Assembly: GCA_047971315.1 (NCBI GenBank)
Contig: JBKDZP010000011.1
Location: forward strand, 1 to 63,641
Direction of reading: 5' to 3'
Length of the DNA: 63,641 nt
DNA from: JBKDZP01 sp047971315
GTDB taxonomy: Bacteria > Bacillota_I > Bacilli_A > RF39 > UBA660
The translations under genes and the position numbers were made by a program. How positions within the stretch are numbered: position 1 is the first letter of the stretch; every line of letters starts with the position of its first letter. Under the pieces are notes generated by a model. That model had not been told where the DNA came from. It searched no databases and was given only the letters and a program-made list of their open reading frames with translations. Positions 27,166 to 37,338 of this stretch are shown here, one piece after another.

Positions 27166-27228
27166 CACCCTCACATATCTTCTTAACCAGCTCAACTGGG
27201 AACTTTTTCTTATTTACAATCATTCAAT
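27166..27228 (-). repeat. 63-bp perfect inverted repeat, right arm
   Basis: Reverse complement of 22797-22859. On the minus strand it encodes the first 19 residues of the 22802-type small protein, then one changed codon and a stop, with the Abi-like start codon 4 bases after the stop. The Abi-like gene therefore uses the leading part of this small gene as its upstream region. Confidence 0.95.
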
Positions 27229-27270
27229 ATTGGGTGCAAATAGTCTGTATGCAGAATGCCCCATTAGGAA

Positions 27271-27357
27271 ATTTAGATGAAACATTCGTCTTTTAAAGGA
27301 AAATTGGTTCTTAGGAATCAATTTTTTTGTGTTTAAAAGAAAGGAATGGTCTAAATA
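27271..27357 (+). promoter_or_regulatory. Attenuator-like leader with terminator, third copy
   Basis: ATTGGTTC and GAATCAAT (27303-27322) form an 8-bp terminator stem with a T-run. Outside it, ATTTAGA-N5-CATTC-N-TCTTTTAAA (27271-27297) pairs with the reverse sequence TTTAAAAGA-CTT-GAATG-CTAAAT-like segment at about 27332-27356. This repeats the layout at 15129-15218, terminator nested in a long-range inverted repeat covering the ribosome site. Confidence 0.55.
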
Positions 27358-27609
27358 TTAAGAATAAATAAACAAGAAATTAAAATTGATGATGAAATTT
27401 ATAAGAAAATTAATAAAATATGTAGTTTTTTAAATGTAATTTCAATAATAAAAAGTTGTAGTATTCGGTGCATAGAAAATACTAATATTTCTTATGTAGA
27501 ACCTAATACTATTACAATTAACAATGTTACAATATTAATGTTTAATGGAACAATTGATATTTATATTGGTAATTTAAATAATAAGTTTAAAATATATGAT
27601 CTGGAGTGA
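27358..27609 (+). pseudogene. Decayed small protein of the TNxxYxEP family
   Basis: An open stretch of 83 codons ending in TGA, homologous to the 84-residue protein at 15222: EIYKKINKICSFLNV against SLYKKVNYLCEFSNL, and NTNISYVEP against NTNANYLEP. No ATG, GTG or TTG is found at the expected start; the first codons read TTA AGA ATA and a stop lies two codons upstream. The start codon appears to have been lost. Confidence 0.6.
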
Positions 27610-27735
27610 ATTATAAAGTCTATAAAGATAATAAAAAAGACTAATAAAATATTTGTTAATCTCCATTGAGTAAGTTATATTTTTCGTTTCAAATATAAAT
27701 TCCTTTATTATTTTTATGAAATTATAAATGTTTTA

Positions 27736-28098
27736 TTAATTAAAGTATAAAGTTACCATTTCACTATATCTATCTAATAAATAATTATTATTTCTCCGTT
27801 CATTGAATAAATTTTTTAGTTCAATATAAAACCATTCTAATTCATCAAAATTATTACATTCAGTAATCAATGAATTTCTTCCTTTTCAAGATACAATTCT
27901 AATAAGTTCTAAATTATCTTCAGTTACATCTAAGTTAGTTTCTTATTTAACTTCTCTAATTACGGTATCTTCAAATCTTTCTCCAAGTTCTTGGCTTCCA
28001 CCAGGAACTTCCAATTTATCTCTATCAGCTTTGGAGTGAAGAAGTATATGCCCAGCTTCATTAACTATAATTGTAGCGGCTCCATCATTTATAAAACA
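27736..28098 (-). pseudogene. Broken Nudix hydrolase
   Basis: Minus-strand reading gives DGAATIIVNEAGHILLHSKA, then a Nudix box in the form LEVPGGSQELGERFEDTVIR followed by EVK, an in-frame TAA, and ET. A second stop (TGA) follows at RIVS-stop-KGRN, then ELEWFYIELKNLF. The frame otherwise stays open to 27736. Two nonsense mutations in a conserved gene show decay. The 280 bases between this and the next feature hold only AT-rich sequence with a duplicated GTGGGAGATTTAATAATG-like stretch at 28333-28380. Confidence 0.8.
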
Positions 28099-28379
28099 AA
28101 TAGAAGATTGGTTAAATAATTATCCAAGAGCCATGGTTGACTCTAGAAGTTCAAATATTTTATAATCAAATATATAAGAAGGTACATTGTTTAGGAAATT
28201 AAATGTGTAGACACTTAAAATTTCCATTTATATAAAATATTGTTATATTTTATACAACATAATATAATTAAATTGAAATACTATACTTATGCAGTATTTA
28301 GTGTAATTTTTCATTTGTATTGACTGCAAGATGTGGGAGATTTAATAATGATAACTAAATATTGTGGAGATGTTTAATA

Positions 28380-28786
28380 ATGAAATTAGTTAAAGGATTA
28401 TTTCTTACTATAGTTGTAACTGGTATATTGGCTGCAACTGGGGTAAGTGCTGAAATATCAGGTTATATGGGATATAGCGATATAAAATTAGCATAATTCA
28501 GTGGAATTTATTCTGATGGTGATTATACAAAAACAACAATAATATCCAAACTTTAAAAATAATTGATGCAAGAGATGCAATTATTTATTTAAATACTAGA
28601 GCAGTTCAAGCTAGAACAAAGCAAATGCTTAGTGCTACTTCTACAACATCTTGGGTTGATGCTGTAATTGGTGGAACTGTAAACTGTGGTTCTCAAAATA
28701 CTGGTATCGGTTCATACAGACTTCAATTAAAAGCTAAAACTTCAACAGTTGCTCAAACTCGTTATTGGGGTACTTGGGTATACTAA
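28380..28786 (+). pseudogene. Small secreted protein, possibly bacteriocin-like, with stop and frameshift
   Basis: A start after GGAGA gives a clear signal peptide (MKLVKGLFLTIVVTGILAAT, cleavage after VSA), then a stop after SDIKLA and a frame break near 28555. The rest reads DARDAIIYLNTRAVQARTKQ and ends ARTRYWGTWVY-like (QTRYWGTWVY). The intact product would be about 130 residues and exported. The family is not recognised. Directly upstream of an ABC exporter, it may have been the exported substrate; this is inferred from position. Confidence 0.55.
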
Positions 28787-30442
28787 AATTACTAAATTTT
28801 AAGAAAATTTGGCCTTATACAAAAAACAACAAAAAAGATGCTGTTATAGATATTATTGTAATGTTTTGCTTAACTGCAGTTAGTTTTATTACACCATTTT
28901 TAAGTGCAAAAATGCTAATTTATATTACTGATAAAAATTTCAACAGTCTAATACAAATTGCAATACTTCTATTTGTAATTGAAATATTAAGAAATACTTT
29001 TACAATGATTTCCTATAAATTCTTTCCTATCTTTTTTCCACAATACTTGTACTATTCTGCGACTAGATATATAAAAAAGCATTATCATTAGAAACATTTG
29101 AGTTAGCTAATAATTCTTCTGGAGTCTTTATAGATAGAATAAATAAAGATGCTGATAGTATTCCAGATGTTTTAGATAAAATTGAAACGCTATTATAAAT
29201 AAAGTTTTATTTATATACATAGTAGTGGCTGTTACAATTATTTTTTCAATTGAAAAAATTGCTATAAATAAAAGATATGAAATAGAAATTAAAAGAATTA
29301 AAAGAAATGAAAAAATTACTGCTTTAATTGGAGAATCAATCAGGGGTATTAGGGATATTAAAGTGTTAAATGAAGAAGCAAATATTTTGAATAAAACAAA
29401 AGAATAATTATATAATTCGATGAATAAAACATTAGAAATGAAGAAAATTAATTACCGATATAGTTGGGTTACAGGTGGAATAAAGGATTTATGTCAATTA
29501 TTTTTAATAATAATAGTGGTATATTTAATCAATAATAATTTAATTACTATATCTAATTTTATTATTATTTTTATGTATCGTGATCGAATTCAAAATTTAT
29601 TAACCACTACAATAGAAACGGCAGAATCATTAAAGGATTTTAATATTTCATTTGATAGAATATTTGAAATAATTGATGGAGATAAATTTAAAACTGAAAA
29701 ATTTGGTAAATTAAATTTGGAACAATTGAATGGAAAAATCGAATTCAAAAATTTAAACTTTTTGTACAAGGCAACTGTTACACTTGATAATATTTCGCTT
29801 ACAATAGACCCTATTCAAACAGTTGCATTTGTTGGTAAAACGGGATCCGGAAAGTCAACTATTTTCAATTTAATCAATCGTTTATATTCTGTAAAAGATA
29901 ATATGTTATTTTTAGATAATAATGATATCAACTCACTGGAGAAAAATTCTATTAGAAACAATATTTCTTTAATTACTCAAAATCCATATTTGTTTAATTT
30001 CTCGATTATTGATAATTTAAAGACAGTAAAAGCAAATGCTACTTTAGATGAAATAAAGCAAGTATGTAAACAATCTTGTATTGATGAATTCATCGAAAGC
30101 TTACCATAAAAGTATGATACTATTATTGGTGAAGGTGGCGTAACACTATCTGGAGGTCAAAAACAAAGATTTGCGATAGCCAGAGCATTGCTCAAAAAAA
30201 GTGAAATAATACTTTTTGATGAAGCAACTTCAGCACTCGATAATGAAATACAAAAATATATTAAGCAAGCTATAAATAATATAAAGGTTGAAAAAACAAT
30301 ATTGATAATAGTACACAGATTTTCAACTATAGAAGATGCTGATAAAATATTTGTTATTGAATAAGGAAAAAAAGTTGGTGAGGAAACTCATAATCAACTG
30401 TTGGAAAACAATAAATTATACAAAAAATTATATGAAACATAA
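28765..30442 (+). pseudogene. Decayed ABC exporter (fused TM and ATPase domains)
   Basis: Fragments of one exporter of about 580 residues. The first TM segment runs to 29091, where a run of six A (one short of the expected seven) shifts the frame into KALSLETFELANNSSG. An internal deletion follows near 29198; stops interrupt at 29405 and 30107 (SLP-stop-KYDT) and at 30361 (VIE-stop-GKK). The ATPase motifs are still readable: Walker A GKTGSGKST, signature LSGGQKQR and Walker B ILFDEATSALD. It is clearly non-functional. It lies beside the decayed secreted protein. Confidence 0.9.
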
Positions 30443-30463
30443 GAAAATTAGAGTAATGAATTT

Positions 30464-30910
30464 CAGTGAAAAAGAGTAAAATTAATTTAACAAAAAAAAT
30501 AGAGAAAAATCAATAAAAAAATATTGAAAATTTTTCCTCGAATAAACTTACAAATTATTCCACTCAAAAGGACGCAACGTGAGTAAAATTTTAAAAAATT
30601 TTTAATCTCAAAAATCAAATGTGTTATAATTTAAGTATCAAATCTCAATTGAAAATTGTGTTTGATGTTATTGAGGTCTGAGATAGTAGAAGTAAGTATT
30701 TTCAAAATGAATTTACTTACTTTTTTTTTAAGTTTTAAATTCTTAATTGATCGACATCCTTGTTCTAATAATTGTCTAATAGTATGAGCAAATTGAATAA
30801 AAAAATAATGACACTTCAAAGCATTATCATGCCTACTATTAAGATGTTAAATGGTAAAGATTCTATGTTTTTGAGTGTATAAACCTTCGTTTTCTATCTT
30901 TCATCTTCTA
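30464..30910 (-). pseudogene. Remnant of the IS found at 1-1548
   Basis: CAGTGAAAAAGAGTAAA at 30464 is a degraded terminal repeat of the first IS. On the minus strand, pieces of its transposase C-terminus follow: RKRRFIHSKT-like start region near 30900, then FFIQFAHTIRQLLEQG and TSTISDLNNIKHNFQLRFD, with frame breaks. The rest of the element is missing. Confidence 0.8.
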
Positions 30911-31443
30911 AAAAATTTGAATCTTTTTTTTTCAATTAATTTTATATAACAAAATTAATCTATCTCTTTTTAACATATAATGATATTCCTTAAGTAAAAG
31001 TTTTTTTTATTCCTTCTTGATTAAATTGAATTATGCTTTGAAATGATGTTAGCAATACTTTTTCAATTTAAGATTATATAGTTTATTTTGTTAAATCTTT
31101 TTAAAATTTGACAATTATGAAAATATTCTATACAAAATCAACGCAGTAGGGTGACTAGTATTTTTCTTTTAAGCAGTGAATAAGATGAAGACATTTAAAA
31201 ATTGATTTATATGAAGATATAAAAAATTATTTTACCTATTAAAAGGCACTAACTCAAATAGCTAATTATTTTGAAGAAAACAATTCTGTTTAGCTTATAT
31301 TTTTTCTTGACATTTACATGTATATTCAATTTCTTCCATAGTATACCTCTTAATGAAGTATTAATATATTCTAAGATTATGTAAAATTTCTTTACATTTA
31401 AAATAAATTAGTATAAAATAGCAAATAAAAAAGGAGAAATTAT
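30911..31443. other. Gene-free AT-rich stretch
   Basis: About 530 bases with no supportable gene, RNA or strong repeat. It separates the decayed IS from the backbone gene at 31444 and is the likely right border zone of the accessory region. AAAAGGAG lies just before 31444. Confidence 0.6.
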
Positions 31444-32577
31444 ATGGAAATTAAACTATTAAAGCAAATTTTTGAAAAAAATAATGACATAAAAAAATTA
31501 TTAAAAGAAGGTAAATTTGAAGAAATATTTAATAAATATGGCGAAAGAATTTATAATTCTAAAATATTTAAAATGAAAAAAAAAGAAAGATTTTATGAAA
31601 CAGGAAAAAATTCATTTTTTAATGTTTTTCCTATAACATTTAATTTTAAAAAATTTTTTTCAGAAATTGCCTTTTATACTGGAGTATCAATGTTATTTCT
31701 AAATTTAATGTATGAAATATATTTAAGTGATATAATTAATGAAAATGAAAAAGAGTATCAAATAGAAATAGAGAATTATAATAAAAAAATAGAAAACTAT
31801 GCAAGTTTAATTAATAAAATGGATTTAACAGATATTGAAATATTTATGAAAGTAATGGATGACATGTGGGAAGATATAGAAGGATATGGTCAACCTGAAA
31901 AAAATATCATAGGTTTTTTGAGATTAGACTTTGAAACAAGTAATGGCGTTGGAGTATGTAGAAATATGGCTGATGATGTAGTAGCAAAATTAAACGCAAT
32001 AAATCCAGATTATAATGCTAGAAATTTAATTGTATATCTTACTGAAGACTATAGAATTTTAGCAAATATTGAACAAAAAATATCAAATAGAAATGAATTA
32101 ATTCAAGAACAACAAGCAGATAATAATCAAAAAGATTTAATAACTAATTTAATTGGAAATCACGTAGTAGTTGTTGTTGATTTAAAAGAAAGTGGATTGT
32201 CATTAGTATTAGATCCAACAAATCCAAGCATTTATATTTATAAAAATATGAAACTTTATAATTTGAATTCAGATGATGGAAAGGGATTAAATCTTAGACC
32301 AATTGGAAATCAAATTTTTCTTGTCGATACATTTGAAACTACATCAACAAAAATTATAAGTATAATTAAATCGACCATTTCATCTTTTAATTATTCTACC
32401 GATGAATTAAAAGAATTATATGGAATAGATGCACAAAACAATGCTCTTAATAATGTTAGGTTTATAAATCAACCAGATGTGGAAAATAATAATAAATTAG
32501 AAATTGAAAACTTAAAGAACTTAAAAGAAAGTTTAATAACTATACCAAACGAAGCAAAAATGTTAATAAAAAAATAA
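31444..32577 (+). CDS. Membrane-anchored transglutaminase-like cysteine-protease-fold protein
   Basis: A 377-residue protein with one membrane span (about 72-93) and a C-terminal domain whose residues form a plausible Cys-His-Asp triad: Cys172 in GVGVCRNMADD, His240 in GNHVVVVVD, Asp257 in LVLDPTNPSIY. This is the order of transglutaminase-like domains, and the VLDPTNP strand is typical. It could cleave or cross-link peptides at the cell surface. The N-terminal 70 residues are basic and probably cytosolic. AAGGAG precedes the ATG. No close family name is recognised. Confidence 0.65.
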   Translation: MEIKLLKQIFEKNNDIKKLLKEGKFEEIFNKYGERIYNSKIFKMKKKERFYETGKNSFFNVFPITFNFKKFFSEIAFYTGVSMLFLNLMYEIYLSDIINENEKEYQIEIENYNKKIENYASLINKMDLTDIEIFMKVMDDMWEDIEGYGQPEKNIIGFLRLDFETSNGVGVCRNMADDVVAKLNAINPDYNARNLIVYLTEDYRILANIEQKISNRNELIQEQQADNNQKDLITNLIGNHVVVVVDLKESGLSLVLDPTNPSIYIYKNMKLYNLNSDDGKGLNLRPIGNQIFLVDTFETTSTKIISIIKSTISSFNYSTDELKELYGIDAQNNALNNVRFINQPDVENNNKLEIENLKNLKESLITIPNEAKMLIKK

Positions 32578-32782
32578 ATAATTATCTATCTCTTTTTTTA
32601 AATAATAAAAAGGTAATAAAAAAATTTTTAAATTTAATACAATTCAAAAATTGTCATGAACTAAATAATTAAATAATAAAAAAAAATATGTTATAATAGG
32701 TTTATATGGTAGATAAAAAAATAGATATAATTGAAACTTTAAAATTACTAATCTAAAATAACAAAAAGATTGGATGTGACTT

Positions 32783-33802
32783 ATGAGTAAAATAGAAGAA
32801 AAAAATATAATTTTAAAAATAATTACTAAATATTTTATAGAATTATTATTTATGACTTTGCCACTTACATACACAAAAGTTGGAATTAAATTTACAAAAA
32901 AAATTCATACAGTACTAAGAAAACAATTTGCTGCAAGCTTGCCCAAAAAAATAGAAATTAGAAATAATTTTTATGAAAAATCAAATAAATCCACAATATA
33001 TGTAGCTAATCATGTTTATTTTGATGATATTGCAACAATTTTATGTGCAATTGATGATAATATTTATTTAGTAGCAGATTCAGATACAAAAAATGATATT
33101 AGTATTTTAGAAGCGGTGGCACTTTATCTAAATGGAATTATTTTATTTGAAAAGGATAAAGATTTAGCAAAACCAAATGAGAAAGAAATATTAGAAAAAA
33201 ATATTCAAAAAGTTTTAAAAAATGGTGGAAATTTACAATTACATATTGAAAGTACATGGAATTTTTCTTCAAATCGTATAATTCGAGATGATTTACCTTA
33301 TGGGGTATTTAGATATGCTAAAAACACTGGGAACTCAGATATAGTTCCAGTAGCAACAGATGAAGTAAATGGTGTTTATTGTTTAAATATTGGAAAAAAA
33401 TTTGAACCAACTGGGAATAATTGTAAAGATATAGTATCTTTAAGAGATGCCTTAGCAACAGAATCATTTGATTTAATAGTTGAGAAAGAACCATTAATTA
33501 GAAAAGAAATTGGAAATCCGGATGATTTTTGGAGAAAACAAATTGAAGACAGATGTAAAGGAGATACATCACAGTATGATTTTGAAAAAGAAGAAAGATG
33601 TGCCTTTAAAATACCTGGGAAAGATAGTATATTCGAAGTTGTTGCACAATTGCATGATATTCCTTACAAAAGTCTAGTCAATGATTATAAAACCTATAGA
33701 GAGATAGTAAAACTAGTGGAGTTATTTACACAAGGTTCATATATTCCCCAAAATAACAAAACTATAATAGAACAAGAAAAAATTAAAATGAAAGGTAGGT
33801 AA
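32783..33802 (+). CDS. PlsC-like acyltransferase
   Basis: A 339-residue protein with the HX4D signature of glycerolipid acyltransferases (NHVYFDD, His77 and Asp82), a downstream FEKDKDLAK region and LQLHIESTWNFSSN where PlsC proteins have the EGT motif. It lacks the usual N-terminal long hydrophobic anchor but has a moderately hydrophobic segment (16-32). It is probably membrane-associated, using an acyl donor to modify a lipid. It is 5 bases upstream of a sensor kinase gene, so the two are likely co-transcribed. The substrate is unknown. Confidence 0.7.
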   Translation: MSKIEEKNIILKIITKYFIELLFMTLPLTYTKVGIKFTKKIHTVLRKQFAASLPKKIEIRNNFYEKSNKSTIYVANHVYFDDIATILCAIDDNIYLVADSDTKNDISILEAVALYLNGIILFEKDKDLAKPNEKEILEKNIQKVLKNGGNLQLHIESTWNFSSNRIIRDDLPYGVFRYAKNTGNSDIVPVATDEVNGVYCLNIGKKFEPTGNNCKDIVSLRDALATESFDLIVEKEPLIRKEIGNPDDFWRKQIEDRCKGDTSQYDFEKEERCAFKIPGKDSIFEVVAQLHDIPYKSLVNDYKTYREIVKLVELFTQGSYIPQNNKTIIEQEKIKMKGR

Positions 33803-33807
33803 TTTTT

Positions 33808-36060
33808 ATGCCGAAATTATACTTTCCATTATTTGCATTTATCTTAGCATTCACTTTATTGTTAATATATTATTCAAAACCAAATATAAAAACAAGAGAA
33901 ACTAAAATATATGGAATTATGCTAATAATTAGCTTATTTGATACGTTTTTTGCTTGTATGATAGAAATATTATCATATATGTATTATGATAGATTATCAG
34001 TAAATCATTTGCTTTTAGAAATTCTAAATAAAATAGATTTTGTATTAATGTTGAATTGGATAATGTTATTTTACTTATATATTTTAGGAATATATATTCA
34101 AACAAACAGATTAAAAAAATATTCCAAATTAATTTTTATAATTAATATTATATTCTCTATTTTAATTTTAACAGGAAATTTGAATATAATTATAAATAAA
34201 GAAATAATGGATGTGGATGGATATTCTATTTATTTACTTTATTTTGGAATTGTAACATACATTATTCTATCTTTTTTTACAATAATAAAGTATATAAAAA
34301 AATTTAGCAAAAAAACAATACCATTCTTTATTTTTATATTTTTAATTTTTATAATATTAGTTATAAGATTTATTTACCCAACTTTAGATTTAGCGTCAGC
34401 TGTTTGTGCATATATAAATTTAATAATGTATTTCACAATAGAAAATCCAGATGTTAAAATGTTAAATGAACTTGAATATGCAAAAGATCATGCTGAAAAA
34501 GCAAATAGAGCAAAATCTGAATTTTTATCAAGTATGTCACATGAAATTAGAACTCCATTAAATGCCATAGTAGGATTTTCAGAATGTATAAAAACAGAAG
34601 AAGATATAATAGAAGCACAAAAAGATGCAGATGATATAATAATGGCGAGTCAAAACTTACTTGAAATAGTAAATGGAATATTGGATATATCAAAAATAGA
34701 AGCAAATAAAATGGAAATTGTAAATACAAACTATCAACTAATTCCAAATCTAGAAAATATATTAAAACTAATGAAACCAAGAATTGGAGAAAAACCAATA
34801 GAACTAATATCAAATTTAGCCTTAGATATACCAAATGTAATGTATGGAGATATTGGAAAAATAAAACAAATAGTAACAAATATCTTAACAAATGCGGCTA
34901 AATATACTGAAGAAGGAAAAATACAATTTGATGTTACCTGTATAAATGAAAACGAAAATTCATCAATTGTAATATCAGTAGAAGATACAGGAAGAGGAAT
35001 AAAACCAGAAAAAATAGAGTCACTATTTACTAAATTTAATCGTCTTGATGAAGATAGAAATACAACAACAGAAGGAACTGGATTAGGACTAGCAATAACT
35101 AAATCATTAGTAGAAATGATGGGTGGAAAAATAGTAGTACAAAGTGTATATGGACAGGGAACAAAATTTACAGTATATTTAAAACAAAAAATAGTAAAAC
35201 TTCATGAAGGAATTATAGAAGAAAAAATAAAAAAAGAAGAAATACTAAATTTTAGTAATTCTAAAATCTTAATTGTAGATGATAATAAATTAAATTTAAA
35301 AGTTGCAGATAAAATACTAAAAAACTATAATATTTCCAATACCTTAGTAGAATCAGGTGCAGAAGCTATAGAATTAATAAAAAATGGAAATACATTTGAT
35401 TTAATTTTAATGGATGATATGATGCCAAGAATGCGCGGACTGGAAACTTTAATGAGACTAAAGCAGATAGAAAATTTTGATATTCCAACAATAGCTTTAA
35501 CGGCAAATGCACTAAACGAAATGAGAGAAACATACAAAAAACAAGGATTAGATCACTATATGGCAAAACCAATACAAAAAGAAGAATTAATAATAATATT
35601 AAAAAGGTATTTAATATCAACATCAGATAAAAAATTAAATGATATAAAGGTAAATGACATAATACAACCGACAAATACTTTAAATAAGAATATTTTACCA
35701 TTTAATGGACGAAAAGTACTTATAGTTGATGATAATAAAATAAATATAAAAATAGCTATTAATTTTTTGAAACCATACAATTTTTTAATTGATGAAGTAT
35801 TTAGTGGGCAAGAATGTATAGAAAAAATGACAAACGATTATGATTTAATATTTATGGATGATATGATGCCAAAAATTTCTGGAACACAAACGATGCATAA
35901 GATTAAAGAAATGGAAATAAAAACACCAATTATAGCTTTGACAGCAAATGCTGTAGAAGGAGCTAAAGAAAATTATTTGAAAGAAGGATTTGATGAATAT
36001 TTATCAAAACCTATAAATAGAAGTGAATTAGATAGAATAATAAATAAATTTTTAAATTAA
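33808..36060 (+). CDS. 7TM hybrid sensor histidine kinase with two receiver domains
   Basis: A 750-residue signalling protein. Seven hydrophobic segments span residues 5-210; a HisKA domain contains SSMSHEIRTPLNAI (phospho-acceptor His245); the HATPase domain has TNAAKYTEEG, DTGRGIKP and GTGLGLAI. Two receiver domains follow, each with DD near the start and the acceptor in MDDMMP (Asp536 and Asp684). No HPt domain or output regulator is fused or adjacent, so phosphate must go to a separate protein, or the receivers signal by contact. It shares an operon with the acyltransferase. Ligand unknown; the 7TM part resembles sensors of membrane or small-molecule signals. Confidence 0.92.
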   Translation: MPKLYFPLFAFILAFTLLLIYYSKPNIKTRETKIYGIMLIISLFDTFFACMIEILSYMYYDRLSVNHLLLEILNKIDFVLMLNWIMLFYLYILGIYIQTNRLKKYSKLIFIINIIFSILILTGNLNIIINKEIMDVDGYSIYLLYFGIVTYIILSFFTIIKYIKKFSKKTIPFFIFIFLIFIILVIRFIYPTLDLASAVCAYINLIMYFTIENPDVKMLNELEYAKDHAEKANRAKSEFLSSMSHEIRTPLNAIVGFSECIKTEEDIIEAQKDADDIIMASQNLLEIVNGILDISKIEANKMEIVNTNYQLIPNLENILKLMKPRIGEKPIELISNLALDIPNVMYGDIGKIKQIVTNILTNAAKYTEEGKIQFDVTCINENENSSIVISVEDTGRGIKPEKIESLFTKFNRLDEDRNTTTEGTGLGLAITKSLVEMMGGKIVVQSVYGQGTKFTVYLKQKIVKLHEGIIEEKIKKEEILNFSNSKILIVDDNKLNLKVADKILKNYNISNTLVESGAEAIELIKNGNTFDLILMDDMMPRMRGLETLMRLKQIENFDIPTIALTANALNEMRETYKKQGLDHYMAKPIQKEELIIILKRYLISTSDKKLNDIKVNDIIQPTNTLNKNILPFNGRKVLIVDDNKINIKIAINFLKPYNFLIDEVFSGQECIEKMTNDYDLIFMDDMMPKISGTQTMHKIKEMEIKTPIIALTANAVEGAKENYLKEGFDEYLSKPINRSELDRIINKFLN

Positions 36061-36147
36061 ATTTTTTACAAATAATCATTATAGTTATCTTAAATTTGAC
36101 AAAATTCAAATAATGAGTATAATAAACAACTAAAAAGGGGGAAACGT

Positions 36148-36702
36148 ATGGAAAATTTAAAGAATGAAAATGTAGATTTAAATTTTATTTCTGCAGCTTT
36201 AGATAGTAGATTTATCAAATACATTTTAAAAAAAGAAAACTTAACTGAAAACTCATTTAATGATATCGGTTCATTAAAACTATTAACAGAATTAATTGAT
36301 AAATATAAATTAGAAAATCAAATATATGAATTACAATATTTAATTTTCAAAACATCTCTTCAAAATAAATATGGTGAAAATATAAATGATAAATTTATTG
36401 AAAAATATTGCGAAGTAATAAAACATCAAAAATATATGAAAAAGAAAAACAAACTAGGTTTTTATCTTAAAGTGATAGAAAAAATAAATATTAAGAAAAG
36501 TATGATTAAATTAATTAATTTAATTGGCGAAAAAGTAGATAATATAAATTTTGATATTAAAAATTTAGATAAAAAACAAGTAGAAAATATTAAATTAGAT
36601 GGTATTTTTGATTTATTTAATTGTATAGATGGAACCCAAAAATACTTAGAATTTAAAAATAATCAAATTAATGAACATATAGAAAATGAAAAAACAAGAT
36701 AG
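36148..36702 (+). CDS. Unrecognised helical cytosolic protein
   Basis: A 184-residue, Lys/Asn/Ile-rich protein predicted to be almost wholly helical, with no membrane segment, metal site or known motif. It begins after AAAGGGGG, a strong ribosome site, 88 bases after the hybrid kinase. A hairpin-like sequence with T-run at the 3' end (AAACAAGAT...ATCTTGTTT, 36691-36718) acts as terminator. Possible regulatory partner of the kinase, by position only. Confidence 0.55.
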   Translation: MENLKNENVDLNFISAALDSRFIKYILKKENLTENSFNDIGSLKLLTELIDKYKLENQIYELQYLIFKTSLQNKYGENINDKFIEKYCEVIKHQKYMKKKNKLGFYLKVIEKINIKKSMIKLINLIGEKVDNINFDIKNLDKKQVENIKLDGIFDLFNCIDGTQKYLEFKNNQINEHIENEKTR

Positions 36703-36718
36703 AAAAATCTTGTTTTTA
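36691..36718 (+). terminator. Terminator after the helical protein gene
   Basis: AAACAAGAT and ATCTTGTTT pair across the stop codon (about 36692-36716), with T residues following. Confidence 0.65.
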
Positions 36719-36751
36719 TAATAATTTTGATATAATAATAGAGGTGATAAT

Positions 36752-37294
36752 ATGAAAATAATGTTTATTTCAGATATCCATGGAATAAAAAAAAATATTG
36801 AGTACATAAAAATTAGATTTAGTGAAACTAACTGTGATAAAATGGTAGTTCTAGGGGATTTATACTATGCAGGTGCAATAAATGATTTAAATATAGATTA
36901 TGATGTTAATTATATTCGTAAATTTTTAGAAACTTTTAAAGAAAGATTAATTTGTATGAGGGGAAATTGTGATTCTGAATTTGATATAACAAAATCAAAT
37001 TTTCCAATCATTAGTGAAATATCATTAATCAAAGTAGATAATTTAAACATTTATCTAACTCACGGTAATATATATAATATTAATAATCACGAAAAAATAC
37101 ACGAAAATGCTATTTTGGTATATGGACATGAACATATTCCTTATATAAAAAAGATTCAAAATAAAACATTCATAAATGCTGGTTCTATTTCACTTCCAAG
37201 AAATAACCTTGGTCCAACATATATGATTTATAATGATAGAACTTTCACAATTTATAATCTTGAAAATAAAATAATAGATAAAATTAATTTTTAG
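36752..37294 (+). CDS. YfcE/MJ0936-type metallophosphodiesterase
   Basis: A 180-residue calcineurin-like phosphoesterase with every metal motif present: DIHG (residues 7-10), GDLYYAG, RGNCDSEFD, THGN and GHEHIP. The closest well-known homologue is E. coli YfcE, a phosphodiesterase of unknown natural substrate. GAGGTGAT precedes the ATG. The next gene (FAD oxidoreductase) starts 44 bases later on the same strand. Confidence 0.9.
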   Translation: MKIMFISDIHGIKKNIEYIKIRFSETNCDKMVVLGDLYYAGAINDLNIDYDVNYIRKFLETFKERLICMRGNCDSEFDITKSNFPIISEISLIKVDNLNIYLTHGNIYNINNHEKIHENAILVYGHEHIPYIKKIQNKTFINAGSISLPRNNLGPTYMIYNDRTFTIYNLENKIIDKINF

Positions 37295-37338
37295 GTTAAT
37301 AAATTATAAAATATCCATAATAAAAATAGGTGATTATA

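Noticed and set aside
15120..31443. Second copy of the tRNA-His 3' end as right attachment site
   Set aside because: No repeat of the T arm or acceptor end (CAGCGCCCCA) was found, so the right end of the element is left open.
34547..35780. Several long antisense frames over the hybrid kinase gene
   Set aside because: Low-complexity Leu/Phe-rich translations mirror the kinase codons; no ribosome sites. Shadows of a strong gene.
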